From positions 310,001-374,000 of the forward strand of contig OZ037879.1 in NCBI GenBank assembly GCA_964035575.1: 64,000 nt of DNA, read 5' to 3'. The stretch comes from Rhynchopus sp. YZ270_cl-10. Its lineage: Eukaryota; Euglenozoa; Diplonemea; Diplonemida; Diplonemidae. The notes beneath the pieces are model-generated. The model was not told the origin of the DNA. It worked only from the letters and a program-made list of their open reading frames with translations, and made no database searches. Shown here one piece after another: positions 42,586-53,208 of this stretch; the first letter of the stretch is position 1; the number at the start of each line of letters is the position of its first letter. Both the position numbers and the translations under genes were made by a program.

Positions 42586-45303
42586 TCACAGATAGATGAA
42601 GTCATGGGGGTTGAACTGCCTTGCATCCTCAAGGGCAAGTTGTGTGTCTGCAGCAGTGCGTCTGCTCTCTACGAGCTCAGCAGCTTGGGCAGACACGATA
42701 CGTTTGTAATGGTCGACGACACCCTTGTGCATATCGACGATACGTTTGTAATTATCATTGTGTTTGTCGACGATACCATTGAGAGTGTCGACTTCGGCAC
42801 GAGCCTCGCACAGGAGTGCCATGAGGTCCTCTTGCATGGGTGGTGGTTCCGGGTGTGCGAAGGACACAGCATGTGGGTCTGGTGGCACCCTGTTAACCTT
42901 CGTCTTCCGGTCGACCTCTGCATACCACCGCTCCCGGCAGTACAGCCAGATGTCCAGAAGGAACTTCAGCACAGCCGCATTCCCCACCCACTCGCCAAGG
43001 TTCTCCCCCACATCCATCAGCGCCTCGTTCTCCTGCGACACCCCCAGAAACGCAACCACAGCAAACGCAAACTCAAGCAGCCCAAGCAACACCTCCACCC
43101 AGTTCTCCACCCACCGTGAGAACGGCTTGTCTTTCAGCACGATGGCAGTCCAGATCAGCGGCATGCAGGTAATAAGCCCCGCCCGGCCTGCACAGTTCAC
43201 AAGCGTCTGTGGGTTCCACCCAAAGAGAACGCCGATGGAGCCCGTGAAGATGAGCTGTATGGCGAAGTACTCGCTGTGCTCAAAGCGGTACCCGTCGAAG
43301 ACACAGGCAGACGCACGCAGCGCATGTGTCGGTGTCTGTTCACGCCACTCCCACCGTGCGGCGACGTACCGATCCAGCCAGCGCGTCGGCGGCACAGCAG
43401 CAGTGATGTATGTCTTCCGAGCACGATTTGCCAGCCACAGCAGCCATGCAATCACCCCTGCAGACAGCAGCAGAATGCCCATGCCCACACCCAGATCGGC
43501 GTGGCTTCCGTGAAGCACCAGCGCAGTGGCGCCTTGCATGATAGGCGTCCACAGCAGCTCCAACACAAGGCACACCACCGGGACAGGCATCTCACGGAGC
43601 GAGGCCAGCACACCTGGCGTGCCGTACACACTGCTGTGCACCAAGGCTCCGAGGCACGTCGTCAGGATGAGCATGGTGATGATCACGGTGTTCCCGACGG
43701 CAGCACCACGTTCCTCGCGGAGTGTGTCTCTGCCGATTCTGAGCTGCGAGGGGCTCAGGACAAACGGCATCGGTGTTGCCGTGTCGCGTGGGCACTCCAG
43801 CATGCGGAGGTACATCTGTGCACGTGCCACACGCGACAGGCCGTGCGACGTCATGGTGAACGACCCACCCGTCACCACCGTCGTCGCCAAGGCACCACCA
43901 GTCACCCCTGAAGCCGTTGCGGTTGTGGTCCACTCTGTGTACTCCTCCAACACTGCGCTCCCATCATCGGGCTGGCTCAGCAGCGGCTGCGGTGTGAGTG
44001 TTGTCAGTGTCGGTGCCGGTGTGTCCGGTGGAGCTGTCTGCAGCGGGGTCGTGGTGGGCGCAGTTGTAGGAGCAGCCGTCTTTGGGGCAGGTGTGGCCGG
44101 AGGGCGCGTGTGCCCCGGTGTGAGTGTAGAAGGCACAGCAGTGTCCGGTGCAGGTGTCTGTGGGGGAAGCGTCTCAGGGATGGCTGTGTCGGGTGCTGGC
44201 GTGGGTGGGGGCTGGGTGTTTCCTGGTGTGAGTGTGGATGGCAACGCAGTTTCTGGAGCTTCGGTTTTTGGCGCGTCTGTTGCAGGTGGATCAGTTGCAG
44301 GTGGATCTGTCGCAGGTGGGTCTGTGGCTGGTGGATCTGTATCGGGTGCGTCTGTCATCTGTATGGTGTTCCACACACGCACCGACTTGTCCCACGATGC
44401 ACTAGCAATGAAGCGCCCATCCTTCGAGAACCGCACACTGTAGACCGGACTTGTGTGTCCCTTCATGTCGAGGATGAGGGATAGCGAGCTGTCTGGCACC
44501 CACATCTTCACGTTCCTATCGGAACCTGCAGACACTATGTACGCACCGTCGGCCGAGTACGCAATGGAGAGCACGGACCCTGTATGCCCAAGGAAGGTGG
44601 CCTCTGCCTTCTGCGTGGCGAGGTCCCAGATGATCACTGTCTTGTCCATACCGCCGCTTGCAACCTTTTTCCCATCTGGAGAGAAGGCCACGCACGTAAC
44701 GCGGTCTGTGTGCCCTGTCAGGGTGAACTCCACGGACTTGCTTGCCACATTCCACACGATGACGTCTGTACCACCACAGGACACTATGCGGGTGTCGTCT
44801 GGAGAGAACTCTGCACCACCCACCTCACTGCCATGCCCAGAGAGCACGTAGGCCACCGCACCAGAGGAAGTCCACACACGCACAGCCTTCCCTGCATCCC
44901 CGGTCACAATCAGCGTACCCCCACTCGAGAACGCGACACTATATACACTGGTCCCAACATCGACGGTCTGCTGCACGGTAGCGTCACTGACACGCCATAT
45001 CTTCAAAGTTCCATCAAGAGCACCACTTGCCATCGTTGTCCCATCCGGTGAGTACCGCACACCCCGCACGTCATCCACATGGCCTGTATAGGACTGTACA
45101 ACCTGCCCAGTCGAGGTGTCCCATTCACGTATCGCGTTGTCAGAGCTTCCAGTTATGAGGCGCGTCCCAGAAGGGGAATAGTCCATGTCACTGACAAACG
45201 AGGCTAATGTAATCCTTCCGACACAGGCCGCATCGTCTCCACTTTCGCAGGCAGGGAGGACGTGGAGGTGTAACGAAACTGCCCACAAAGCGAGGATCTG
45301 CAT
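42586..45303 (-). CDS. Extracellular seven-blade WD40 protein with multi-TM domain
   Basis: 905 aa, one exon. Start ATG 45303 is followed by a signal peptide (MQILALWAVSLHLHVL). Seven WD repeats (about residues 28-325; IREWD, LKIWR, VRVWT, VIVWN, VIIWD, VKMWV, VRVWN) make a complete propeller on the lumenal or outer side. A Thr/Pro stalk follows, with DPPAT repeats (about 326-470). Then come a second extracellular domain and about seven hydrophobic helices, among them VIITMLILTTCLGALV, VPVVCLVLELLW, MGILLLSAGVIAWLLWL, VEVLLGLLEFAFAVVAFLGV and VLKFLLDIWLY. The ~110-aa cytosolic tail is helical with a coiled-coil look (VDKHNDNYKRIVDMHKGVV). The architecture suggests a surface receptor or adhesion sensor. 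I know no named family with this order. Confidence 0.88.
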   Translation of the reverse strand: MQILALWAVSLHLHVLPACESGDDAACVGRITLASFVSDMDYSPSGTRLITGSSDNAIREWDTSTGQVVQSYTGHVDDVRGVRYSPDGTTMASGALDGTLKIWRVSDATVQQTVDVGTSVYSVAFSSGGTLIVTGDAGKAVRVWTSSGAVAYVLSGHGSEVGGAEFSPDDTRIVSCGGTDVIVWNVASKSVEFTLTGHTDRVTCVAFSPDGKKVASGGMDKTVIIWDLATQKAEATFLGHTGSVLSIAYSADGAYIVSAGSDRNVKMWVPDSSLSLILDMKGHTSPVYSVRFSKDGRFIASASWDKSVRVWNTIQMTDAPDTDPPATDPPATDPPATDPPATDAPKTEAPETALPSTLTPGNTQPPPTPAPDTAIPETLPPQTPAPDTAVPSTLTPGHTRPPATPAPKTAAPTTAPTTTPLQTAPPDTPAPTLTTLTPQPLLSQPDDGSAVLEEYTEWTTTATASGVTGGALATTVVTGGSFTMTSHGLSRVARAQMYLRMLECPRDTATPMPFVLSPSQLRIGRDTLREERGAAVGNTVIITMLILTTCLGALVHSSVYGTPGVLASLREMPVPVVCLVLELLWTPIMQGATALVLHGSHADLGVGMGILLLSAGVIAWLLWLANRARKTYITAAVPPTRWLDRYVAARWEWREQTPTHALRASACVFDGYRFEHSEYFAIQLIFTGSIGVLFGWNPQTLVNCAGRAGLITCMPLIWTAIVLKDKPFSRWVENWVEVLLGLLEFAFAVVAFLGVSQENEALMDVGENLGEWVGNAAVLKFLLDIWLYCRERWYAEVDRKTKVNRVPPDPHAVSFAHPEPPPMQEDLMALLCEARAEVDTLNGIVDKHNDNYKRIVDMHKGVVDHYKRIVSAQAAELVESRRTAADTQLALEDARQFNPHDFIYL

Positions 45304-45641
45304 AAAAGAGTAGTTGACAACGTGCTAAAACACGTCTGAGTCGAGCTCATGCAAAGGATGTGTACGTGAGTGGTATATAAAAGGGCACCCCTACTCCCGC
45401 ATCTCCTGAACAGTGTGGTGTTTTGTTTTGGGGGTGTTAAGGAGGCAGGAGGGAAATGCATGAGAGATAGGCAGGAAGTGAGATACGGCAGCAGAGATCA
45501 GGAGGTGCGTTCAAGATGCAAGAAGAGTTTTAAAATAGATTCGTCTTCAATTCAGAGAAACCACTTGACAGTGGTTTCCTGGTAACACCTGTGACCAGCG
45601 CACCGTGTACAGAGGAACTAATACGCGTGTTTGAAAAATAT
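45304..45641. other. Spacer between the WD40 gene and element 3
   Basis: Likely promoter and leader of the WD40 gene. A TATATAAAAG stretch lies at 45374-45383. No gene. Confidence 0.4.
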
Positions 45642-46127
45642 TGGTGCTTCCCGGGGGGTGTGCATTTCACAAATTTTCACAAAATGTGACAAGTTTTCAC
45701 AAATTTTCACAACACGAAAACTGCTACAAAATTGTGAAGGCTGGCGAAAAGTGGTGAAAAATTGTGAAAAATGTGAATAGTTGTGAATAGTTGTGAAAAG
45801 TTGTGAATTGATTTTTTTTTTTGGGGGGGTTTTTTTTGGGTTGGGTGGTGACCCACCCATTGAGGGGTATGCTGGGATTCACAAGATAGAACGTGATGTG
45901 GTGTACCAGTGTACCTGTGTACTGTGTGATGTGCGGAAATGACGAGAACTTGTCCATTTCGGCAGATTGACCCCACCACTGGCCGGACGGATTCCGGAAA
46001 TGCAAATGCCGGCATTTAAAAGCTTCACCAACGAGAGAAAAAAGGGTAGTGAAAAGTTGTGAATAGTTGTGAAAAGTTGTGAATTGAATTGAAAATTTGT
46101 GAAATGCATACCCCCCGGGAAGCACCA
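45642..46127. mobile_element. Element 3: 486-bp TIR element with 5-bp target duplication
   Basis: TGGTGCTTCCCGGGGGGT and following TGCATTTCACAAATTTTCA match inverted at the right end with few mismatches. AATAT flanks both ends (45637-45641 and 46128-46132). Subterminal GTTGTGAAAA-type repeats occur in both arms. The centre carries a copy of the ~130-bp module in inverted orientation (GACCCCACCACTGG). Confidence 0.85.
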
Positions 46128-46399
46128 AATATGGGTTTTTTTTTTAACTTGGCTGGTTCCTCAGTGCGGGGAAATGCTTCCCAAGAGTGTGGGTGGTGTG
46201 TTGTGTTCTCGGTACTTCCTTTGGGGCGGGTGGCAAGAAATGGATAGTGTGAGGAAAAATCGGTACACATATGTGCAGCGCGTGCATCTGTGATGGTTAC
46301 TCCCCTCTGTCTTTGCCCCCTCTCTCAGGTGGTCCCGGGTTTCGGTTTTCCACTTTTCAATAACGTTGTAAACCTTTTCCTCCTTTTCCTTTTTTTTCC

Positions 46400-46540
46400 T
46401 GCAGTATTTCGTGGCAGGGAGCCATGAAGTCATCCAAGCCATCAGATCCAAGCGGGGGTGTGTCATTGTGAATAATATGAACTGACACTGGAAAGTGTGC
46501 ATTAAGATCTGTGAAAAGCTTTGAACCAAAAAATAAAAAC
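46400..46540 (-). pseudogene. Unidentified coding-like fragment
   Basis: A minus-strand frame reads ...SKLFTDLNAHFPVSVHII then PPLGSDGLDDFMAPCHEILQ, with codon and residue balance unlike the spacer. It looks partial or broken. I do not recognise the family; it could be an isolated exon. Confidence 0.3.
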
Positions 46541-46910
46541 TGTTATCTGAGTTTAAGCTAGTCTGATAAAGAAAGAAACGAAATCAGAAAAAGAATTTTT
46601 CGTTGATCGCACCGGATTTTTGTGGAGTGTGTAGGGACAAAATCAAAAACTTTTCTGTGAATAAGTTGTGTCGTGTTTACATCGCTCACACCAAAAAAAT
46701 TCGGGCACAACTCAGATATGTTTTCATTTCCTCCCCTACAACCTTTGCAAGGCAGTTGTCACAAAAAAAAAAAAAAAAAATCGGACTTTTACGGTCGCCA
46801 CCTGATCTTGACAACGTGACTGAATAATTCAAATAGCACTGAGTGTAGAAATTGTAAGGGAAGAAAAATAGCTATTTATTAAATAAAAATCAGATAGCCT
46901 GATTTTACGC

Positions 46911-46992
46911 GTGGAGGTGTTTTTTCACGAGTGATTATACTGCACGAGCGCAGCGAGTGCAGTATTAGAAACGAGTGAAAAAACACCTTCAC
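46911..46992. repeat. Strong palindromic hairpin beside the recombinase fragment
   Basis: GTGGAGGTGTTTTTTCAC pairs with GTGAAAAAACACCTTCAC, and ATACTGCAC with GTGCAGTAT, around GAGCGCAGCGA. It may be a terminus or recombination site of the adjacent element. Confidence 0.7.
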
Positions 46993-47242
46993 AAGGAAAA
47001 TCTGGCCTGATTTTTATTTTATACAGAGTTTTATTTTACATTGAGAAAGTATAAGTGGAAAATAATCATTGTACCCCGAATATGTACCAGTGTGTCGTTG
47101 TTCCTGTTGGTGTAGGGGTTTACGGGTTCGTGCGACTGGCTTGTACGCAAAATGGGAGAGGGTGGGTATACTTTACACTTGTGATGATGTTGCTGTTTAC
47201 TTTTTTGCATTTATTGATGGTTTTGTCTTCTGTGCCTCGTCA

Positions 47243-47644
47243 TTAGCTGTTCTTCACGGTGATCGATATTTCCACCTTGTGGACTTGAGTTGGCACCACA
47301 GCAGAGCTTGGAGAGACTTCGAGAGGACTTGGAGCCGCAGAAAGACCTGGTTGCCTCACAAAAAGAGAGGAGACTTCGCGTTGGGCACGGGTCGAACGCG
47401 CCGTATAGCGGTTCACCATGGATTCACTTTTCCAGCCGAAGTTCCGTTTCATCCCCTCTGTTGAGAGTCCGCTGTCAACGAGGTATTGCGCAGCACTACG
47501 GCGATAGCAGTGCCCCGTGTATGTAGCTGCGTTGGGCAGTTTGAGGTGATCAGCTTGGTATTTTGGAATTGAGTACAGGGTCTGAATGCCATTCAATGTT
47601 GAATACACGACGAATTCTTGCTTTATTTGCATTTTTGGACCCAT
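47243..47644 (-). pseudogene. Tyrosine recombinase, C-terminal fragment (Crypton- or DIRS-type)
   Basis: The frame carries TGHCYRRSAAQYLVDSGL (the H-x-x-R box) and NFGWKSESMVNRYTA, with the presumed catalytic tyrosine. These are typical of eukaryotic transposon-borne tyrosine recombinases. Only the C-terminal part is here, and the fragment stops at the left end of element 5. It looks like a truncated fossil. The assignment to Crypton or DIRS cannot be made from this piece. Confidence 0.7.
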
Positions 47645-47648
47645 CTAA

Positions 47649-48400
47649 TGGGGTGATCAGAGGTACTTTTTCGCAGCTCGAGTCACAAAGAATCATGAAA
47701 AATCACGAAAAATCACAAAATCTGGAATGCGAATCACAAAAAATCACAAAATCGGGAATGCGAATCACAAAAAATCACAAAAAATCACAGATACTGTGGT
47801 TAAAGAAAGTTTACGCCTAAACTAATGGCGGAATTGAAATCGATGGCGGAAATTACTTTAGGCGGAACTTTTCTTAGGCGGGCACTTTTGCAAGGGGTAA
47901 CTTATTTTTTTTCCCACCTTACGAGATTTTTTCGACCAGAAAAGAAAAATGAAAAGAAAAGAAAACATTCCATAAAAATAAAATCACACACAAAGCTCAA
48001 AATGGTTGGATCTCTCTGTTTTGCTCTGGTTTTGGCACAATTTCACGCAGAACTCCCCCCAGAATCCTTAGGACAACATCCCCCAAAAAAAATTTTTTTT
48101 GGGCATAAAATAAATCCCGCCTAAACTAATGGCGGAATTGAAATCGATGGCGGAAATTACTTTAGGCGGAACTTTTCTTAGGCGGAACTTTCTTTAACCA
48201 CTGTAATCACAAAAAATCACAAAAAAACACAGATAATCACAAAAAATCACAAAAATTCACGGACGCTCACAAAAAAACCAAACAAAATCACAATTTCGTT
48301 TTTGTAAGCATTTGTAACGATTTGTAACCGTTTGTAACCGTTGTGATTTTTCGTGATTTTTCTTGACTCGAGCTGCAAAAAAGTACCTCTGATCACCCCA
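47649..48400. mobile_element. Element 5: 752-bp TIR element
   Basis: TGGGGTGATCAGAGGTACTT and a following GCAGCTCGAGTCA are inverted at the right end. AATCACAAAA-type repeats fill both arms. TCTAA precedes the left end (47644-47648) and occurs one base beyond the right end (48402-48406), an imperfect target duplication. A smaller MITE is nested inside. Confidence 0.65.
47794..48203. mobile_element. Nested MITE with TA duplication (Tc1/mariner-like)
   Basis: Termini C(A/T)GTGGTTAAAGAAAGTT are inverted, with TA on both sides (47792-47793 and 48204-48205). A 70-bp direct repeat (CGCCTAAACTAATGGCGGAA...) occurs near both ends (47811 and 48118). No transposase. Confidence 0.65.
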
Positions 48401-49603
48401 GTCTAACCCCAAAAAAAATTTTTTTTGGGGCTGAAAAATGTCTTTGTGAGAAAAAAAAATTTTTTACAGGCGAAAAAGCCAAAATGGTCGTGGGCGTAAA
48501 ATAAAGTAATATTATTTTACGCTCAGGATTTTTGTACAGGTTTTACGGGTATTACATTATTTTACGGCTGGCCTGGGCGTAAAATAAAGTGTTTCCTTAT
48601 TTTTCGTGTACGACCAAATTTTCCACGTATACTTTATCAGAGTAATATAAAGCAAAAAATATTGTCAGATAACCTGAACCTCACAGTGCTTAGCCTGACA
48701 CAAAATAGGCACAAAATATTAGGGGGAAAAAAGGAAAACGATTATGCAACACAGCAGCGAGACACACTCTTCAAGAGAGACAGCGACAGCCTTATATGTC
48801 TCGACTCATTTCACCCACGAAGGAATTGCGTGTGGGCGAAAACTGCGGAGATGCAAAAGTTCGCGACACCCTAGTGGGGTTACTTCCAATTGAAAAAAGA
48901 CCGCGGGGGTGGAAAAAAATGAAACAGAAACGTAACACTCATCACACGAAAAAACCCCATAGAGGTTGTGGTGAAATGCACAACACCTCGACCTGTTTTG
49001 GTGAGGAGTGGCTCTGCAGCAAGGTTCGTCCCCCCAGAACCGCAAAAGTGTGTTCAAAATGCTTTGTTTGTCCTTCATTTCATGAGGTGACACAAGAAAA
49101 AAAAGTGAAAGTAATGTAGGTCCCCGAAAAACAGACACAACAATAAACGACCCCACCTCGAGAGCAGAGAGAAGTGAATGGAACAGGTTGCAAAGCCGAG
49201 TAGGGCTAGCGAACAATTCAGCTATGCAACAACACATGGTGCTGACAACACCATTTCAGCTTTAATTGAAAAAACTTAATGGCACATCAAATACTTTATA
49301 CACTCCACGCAACACTGTTACGCTCAACAAACAGTGGCGAGCCCTCACACGACCTCCACATCTGCATCTCAAGGAAGCACCACCACGCACACGACTTCCT
49401 TGCGGTCAACTATTTTTTCATTTTATTTAGACCTCGGCAACTTCATTGCCACAGCGCCAGACACATGCTCCAAAAGCCCTACAATTTTACCAAAAAAAAA
49501 GCTTAGTATCCAAATAGGTTTGGCGGACTACTTAACGCGGAACATTGCGCGCTACATCGAAGCTCTCTGCAGATGAAGGTACTACCCTACCCTAGTCACC
49601 ACC
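48401..49603. other. Spacer downstream of the Ras-like gene
   Basis: It contains inverted GGCGTAAAATAAAGT / ATTATTTTACG segments (48480-48590). I see no convincing gene; small frames at 48796-49240 lack recognisable domains. Confidence 0.45.
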
Positions 49604-50451
49604 CTAGCATATGGCACAACACGTCCGCTCGATGTTCACCTGCCTTGGAGGGGGAGGAGGGGGCGCAGGTGTGTCACCTCCCCTTGCATCTTTCATGGCT
49701 GCACCAATTTCGATGACCTGAAAAAAAACAATTTTTTTTTCAAAAAATGACCCACATTGTACAATACCTGCATAAAGAGTTCGTTCCCATCGCCGTCTTC
49801 TGTTTCCACATAGGTCGCTTGGTTGTTCCGCGCAAAGAGCTCAGCCTCCTCCCGAGACACACAACGCGCTGGGTCTTCACAATGTGTAGCTGCGATGATA
49901 ACTTTCAGCGTCTCCTCGGATCGGTAGCGTGCAGCCCCCATCATGTAGTCTACATCCTCGAATGAGGAACGTGAGCGCACATCAAACACGATGATGACCA
50001 TGAGATGGGCCCTGCTAAAGCACCGCAGTGCGTACGTCTTTTGTATCGTCAACCTCATGAGACATAGATTATGTGACCGTCCGTCCTCCATACGTTTGAC
50101 CCCACGATAGCAGCAGTCTATGGCCGAATCTGCGTCGAAGCTCTCGAGCAATGCAACATCGTTGTCGTTGTTCTCTGTATTGACCACAGTGGCGGCCATG
50201 CTATGTTGTACCTGGGAGGACCCACGAATCAGCCGACGTCCTGCTCTGATGGCGTCAAATGTCGTTCCCTCCTCAGCAGAGGTGCTGCTAATCTGTACTC
50301 TGGGTGCCAACTTCTCCCCATCAAGACACAGCACAAAGCCCTCTGGAATTGCATGTGCGGAGCAGAGTTTTTCTTGTAAAGTCGCAACGCTTTCATTCTC
50401 ATCGCACTGAACGCAATATGTGTCCCCGCAATACCGGATAAAAACATCCAT
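49604..50451 (-). CDS. Ubiquitin-like/Ras-like pseudo-GTPase fusion with CaaX end
   Basis: Two exons, 49768-50451 and 49604-49717, with a 50-nt intron (GTATTG...TTTCAG, phase 0); 265 aa. Residues 1-80 look ubiquitin-like (MDVFIRYCGDTYCVQCDENE..., GFVLCLDGEKL). Residues ~95-235 align with Ras: IIVFDVRSRSSFEDVDY (Ras-like SSFEDV helix), then ATHCED where NKxD belongs, CVSREEAELFARNN, and YVETE in place of ETSAK. The P-loop GxxxxGK and the DTAG switch are missing, so GTP binding is doubtful. Without splicing the frame ends in an A/T-rich tail. Splicing gives a proline stretch and a terminal CCAIC, a CaaX prenylation signal, so membrane anchoring is likely. Start ATG 50451. Confidence 0.82.
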
Positions 50452-50506
50452 TTAAAAGAGGGGAAAAAAAGAGTTAAAGGAGTGCTCAGATAGGGTAAAG
50501 TTTTAC

Positions 50507-50540
50507 AAGATGAACTTTGAGTCTCTGTGCTTAGTCACCA
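50507..50540 (+). ncRNA. Hairpin family H1, copy 7
   Basis: AAGATGAACT...GAGTCTCTGTGCTTAGTCACC. The outer stem is imperfect. It is 56 bases upstream of the Ras-like start, in antisense. Confidence 0.45.
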
Positions 50541-50786
50541 ATGAAAAAGCTATGTGTGGGAGGAAGGGGGAGTGAAACGCAAAATGTTCTGTGGAACTGA
50601 GTGGTGTAAGGGGGGGCTATTGCGTTGTAACCCCCCGTGTGCGAAATGTGGGGGGTGAGACAGCTGAACACGGTGGCCAGTTTGAGTGGGAGAGCGTCAA
50701 AAAGTGGACGTTTTTTGGGAGAGCGTCATGCTCTCCCGCGGGGTAGCAATTGAGGTGCCTCAGCTGCGAGTGGAAGGACCTGAGCT

Positions 50787-50930
50787 TCACAAGAGCGTCA
50801 TCCTTTCCCACTGTGAGCGGTACAGAAACTCCTGGCGCTTAGCGAAGGCAACGAGCCAATCGTCAGAACATTTGAAGGTGGGGGTACGGGGGGCGATAAT
50901 CCCCATGGCCTTCGTCCGGATGGCAGATTT
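50787..50930 (-). pseudogene. Tc5/CENP-B-type HTH fragment (pogo-like transposase remnant)
   Basis: A 47-codon frame encodes AIRTKAMGIIAP then TPTFKCSDDWLVAFAKRQEF, which fits the Tc5/CENP-B DNA-binding helix-turn-helix (KA..IA...F.AS.GWL..F.KR). No catalytic domain is nearby. It is probably a relic of a pogo-class DNA transposon. Confidence 0.45.
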
Positions 50931-52216
50931 TCAAGTCCGGTGCTGCCTCCTCTTCCGTTCCGCAATAACTGAGTCCGTTATGAGAAAAAAAGGGAACAAA
51001 AACTAATAAAAAAACCCCCCGTTAATATTTTTTTGTTTAGTTCTGTTTAGTTGGTACTACAAAACGGGGTGAGGGGGGGATGGGGGTTCCCGTGAGGGGA
51101 TGCATGGAAATGGGGCAAGTTTTATTTTTTTTATGTTTCACTTTTTGACTCCACTGAAACATAAACCCCCACCTGATTGTGACCCGAGTTTTGGTCGGAA
51201 ATCCGTTTTCCGTTTTTCTTTTTTAGATAGGTCATCAAACTGAGCTCAGTTCGAAGACAGCGGTAAGTTACACACGGAACGAGCTTCAGTTTGTAATCCG
51301 CCTCAAAGAAAAGAAAAACGAAACACGGAGTATGGAAAAGAGGGGAAAGGGTTGGTTATTCGTCAACTCAGATCGACAAATGATTGGGAACTCCCTGAGA
51401 GAGGCTTCTTGTGGAAGCGGATAAAACTGAACGAGGAACAAAACATGACTTCCAAAAAAGAGAGAAAAAAAAAACACCAGGAATTGTCCATCGGGGGAAA
51501 GAAAAATACGGGGTGTGATGTCGATATGGGGAGGCTCGATAACCATTTGGTGGGTCGATGGGTGATCACATCATGCCACCAGTTCCCCACAGTACAAGAA
51601 CCAGCGATCCAGACGTCGACGGGCTTTTTTTTTTTTTCCTTTTTCTTTTTTTTCCCCTTTTTCGACGTTCTTTTCAATCAGAGCGAAGGTTGCGTTCCAC
51701 GGTGGGGTCGCATGCAAGATAGCAATAGGCATACACTATTATGCAACCCAGCACCCTTACTCTCTCGCATTAAGGGGTGAAAAAATTGAACAAAACTTCG
51801 GTGACTTAAATTATCACAAAATATGACCCCCAAGGACCGATATCCCGCCCAGGGGGTGTAGATCGCGAGATGGGGTAAGGATGAACGCTTCCACTTCAGA
51901 CCAGGCGGGGGGGTATTGGGGTAGAGCTACGTACGCTCGTGTTCTCTTGTGCTTTTTCAAGATTGAACTGAGAACCCAACCCTCACAGATCAGGTCTGGA
52001 GTGGCTGGAGGAAGGGTACATTAGTATGCCGGTGTGCCGGTGTGGGATTTTGAGAAAAAGAAAAAGGCAGATTTTTGAATTTTTTTTCTGAATTTTATCT
52101 CCTCATACAAGGCTACAACCACATCTGTAGCGGTTTCGTATGTGCATGTGACCCCACCATAAAGACCAATCGGTCCGTTCAATCAAAAGAAATAGATGTT
52201 CGCAACTCATAAAAAA

Positions 52217-52360
52217 GTAGCGTACGGTGCGCCTGCGGCGCAGCTAAAAATTACAAGCAGTAGCCCACAGCTCTACCTACCTATGCCATAGTTTGGCTAT
52301 AAAAGCGTGCGATTTTATGTCAATTTTTGAAATGTTGCGTACCGTGGCTTCGCCAGAAAA
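52217..52360 (+). repeat. Dispersed repeat with GTACGGTGCGCCTGCGGCGC
   Basis: GTAGCGTACGGTGCGCCTGC to GAAATGTTGCGTACCGTGGC recurs inverted and shortened at 63256-63347. Single halves occur at 8955-8979, 9405-9430, 59661-59686 and 59847-59871. Confidence 0.75.
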
Positions 52361-52637
52361 GTTTTTGTGCCATATATGGTCAGACAAGGGCGCAGAGGGG
52401 AAAGAGTTGTGGATGTCTCTGTCAAAAATGCGTGGGAAAAATCTCAAACTACTAATGTCCCCTGCCTGGGGGCTAGACAATAAAAAGGTGATCCTCTCTG
52501 CCAACCCTTTCTTTCTGTACCAGCGTGTGGGGGAAAATTATCTTTTTGATTGTCTTGAACGCTGAAAGAACGGGTTGAACGGCAATGCAAAGGGTCTCTT
52601 TTCCTTCGTTCTCTTTTTTTTGGGGGTGAAAAAGAAA

Positions 52638-52683
52638 TTTCATATACTTTCTGTTCTTCTGAATAGAAGAAAAGAAAGGGACA
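52638..52683 (+). ncRNA. Hairpin family H2, copy 2 (diverged)
   Basis: CATATACTTT, then CTGTTC paired to GAATAG (one wobble) around TTCT. The second hairpin is weak. Confidence 0.45.
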
Positions 52684-52686
52684 GTT

Positions 52687-52713
52687 GATGAATGCGCCTC
52701 CCATGCACACATC
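52687..52713 (+). ncRNA. Hairpin family H1, copy 8
   Basis: GATG pairs with CATC and TGCG with the GCACA side, around CCTCCCATG. Confidence 0.45.
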
Positions 52714-53176
52714 GCCGAAAGAACGTCTCAAAAAAGAAGAAAAAAAAGCCGCCGAAAGAACCGGGCATCATAACCTGGGAAACATGGTGCAACACGTGAA
52801 ATGATAAATCAAAGGGAAATACATAGTTGCCCTCCCCAAAAAAAAAGTTGACTTGAAATATAAAAGCCCGCTCGTGACAGTGTATTGGTACATGACCGGG
52901 TGGTAATGGGGGTGGACCCCCAACCATTGTCAGTCCTACATCCATTTCGTGGTTTACATCTGATATGTTGCAAACATAAAACGTTTTTCACGCGTCACAT
53001 TAAAAAAAAAACACACACAGAAAACTACAAACGTTCTGCTGTTATGCAAACGTTACGAAGCTGAAGCGCTTCGCCCCGAAGTGGACAGTGCTTCACAAAG
53101 AGCTCACCTCACCGAGGTGAGCTCTTTGCTGCACCGGTTTAAAAACCACACACACACACAAAAGAAAACGTGTATG

Positions 53177-53208
53177 AGATGAACCTAAAGCCTCTTCTTA
53201 GCCACCTT
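53177..53208 (+). ncRNA. Hairpin family H1, copy 9
   Basis: AGATG...CACCT, with CCTAAAGCCTCTTCTTAG inside; the stem is shortened. Confidence 0.45.

Noticed and set aside
35215-45383. TATA-like motifs near 5332, 35216 and 45374 as promoters
   Set aside because: They read TATAAAA on the plus strand, opposite to the genes, and only some genes have one; too weak to annotate.
48796-49119. Zinc-ribbon-like frame (CSKCFVCPSF)
   Set aside because: The cysteine spacing fits no family I know, and the strand and codon use argue against a gene.
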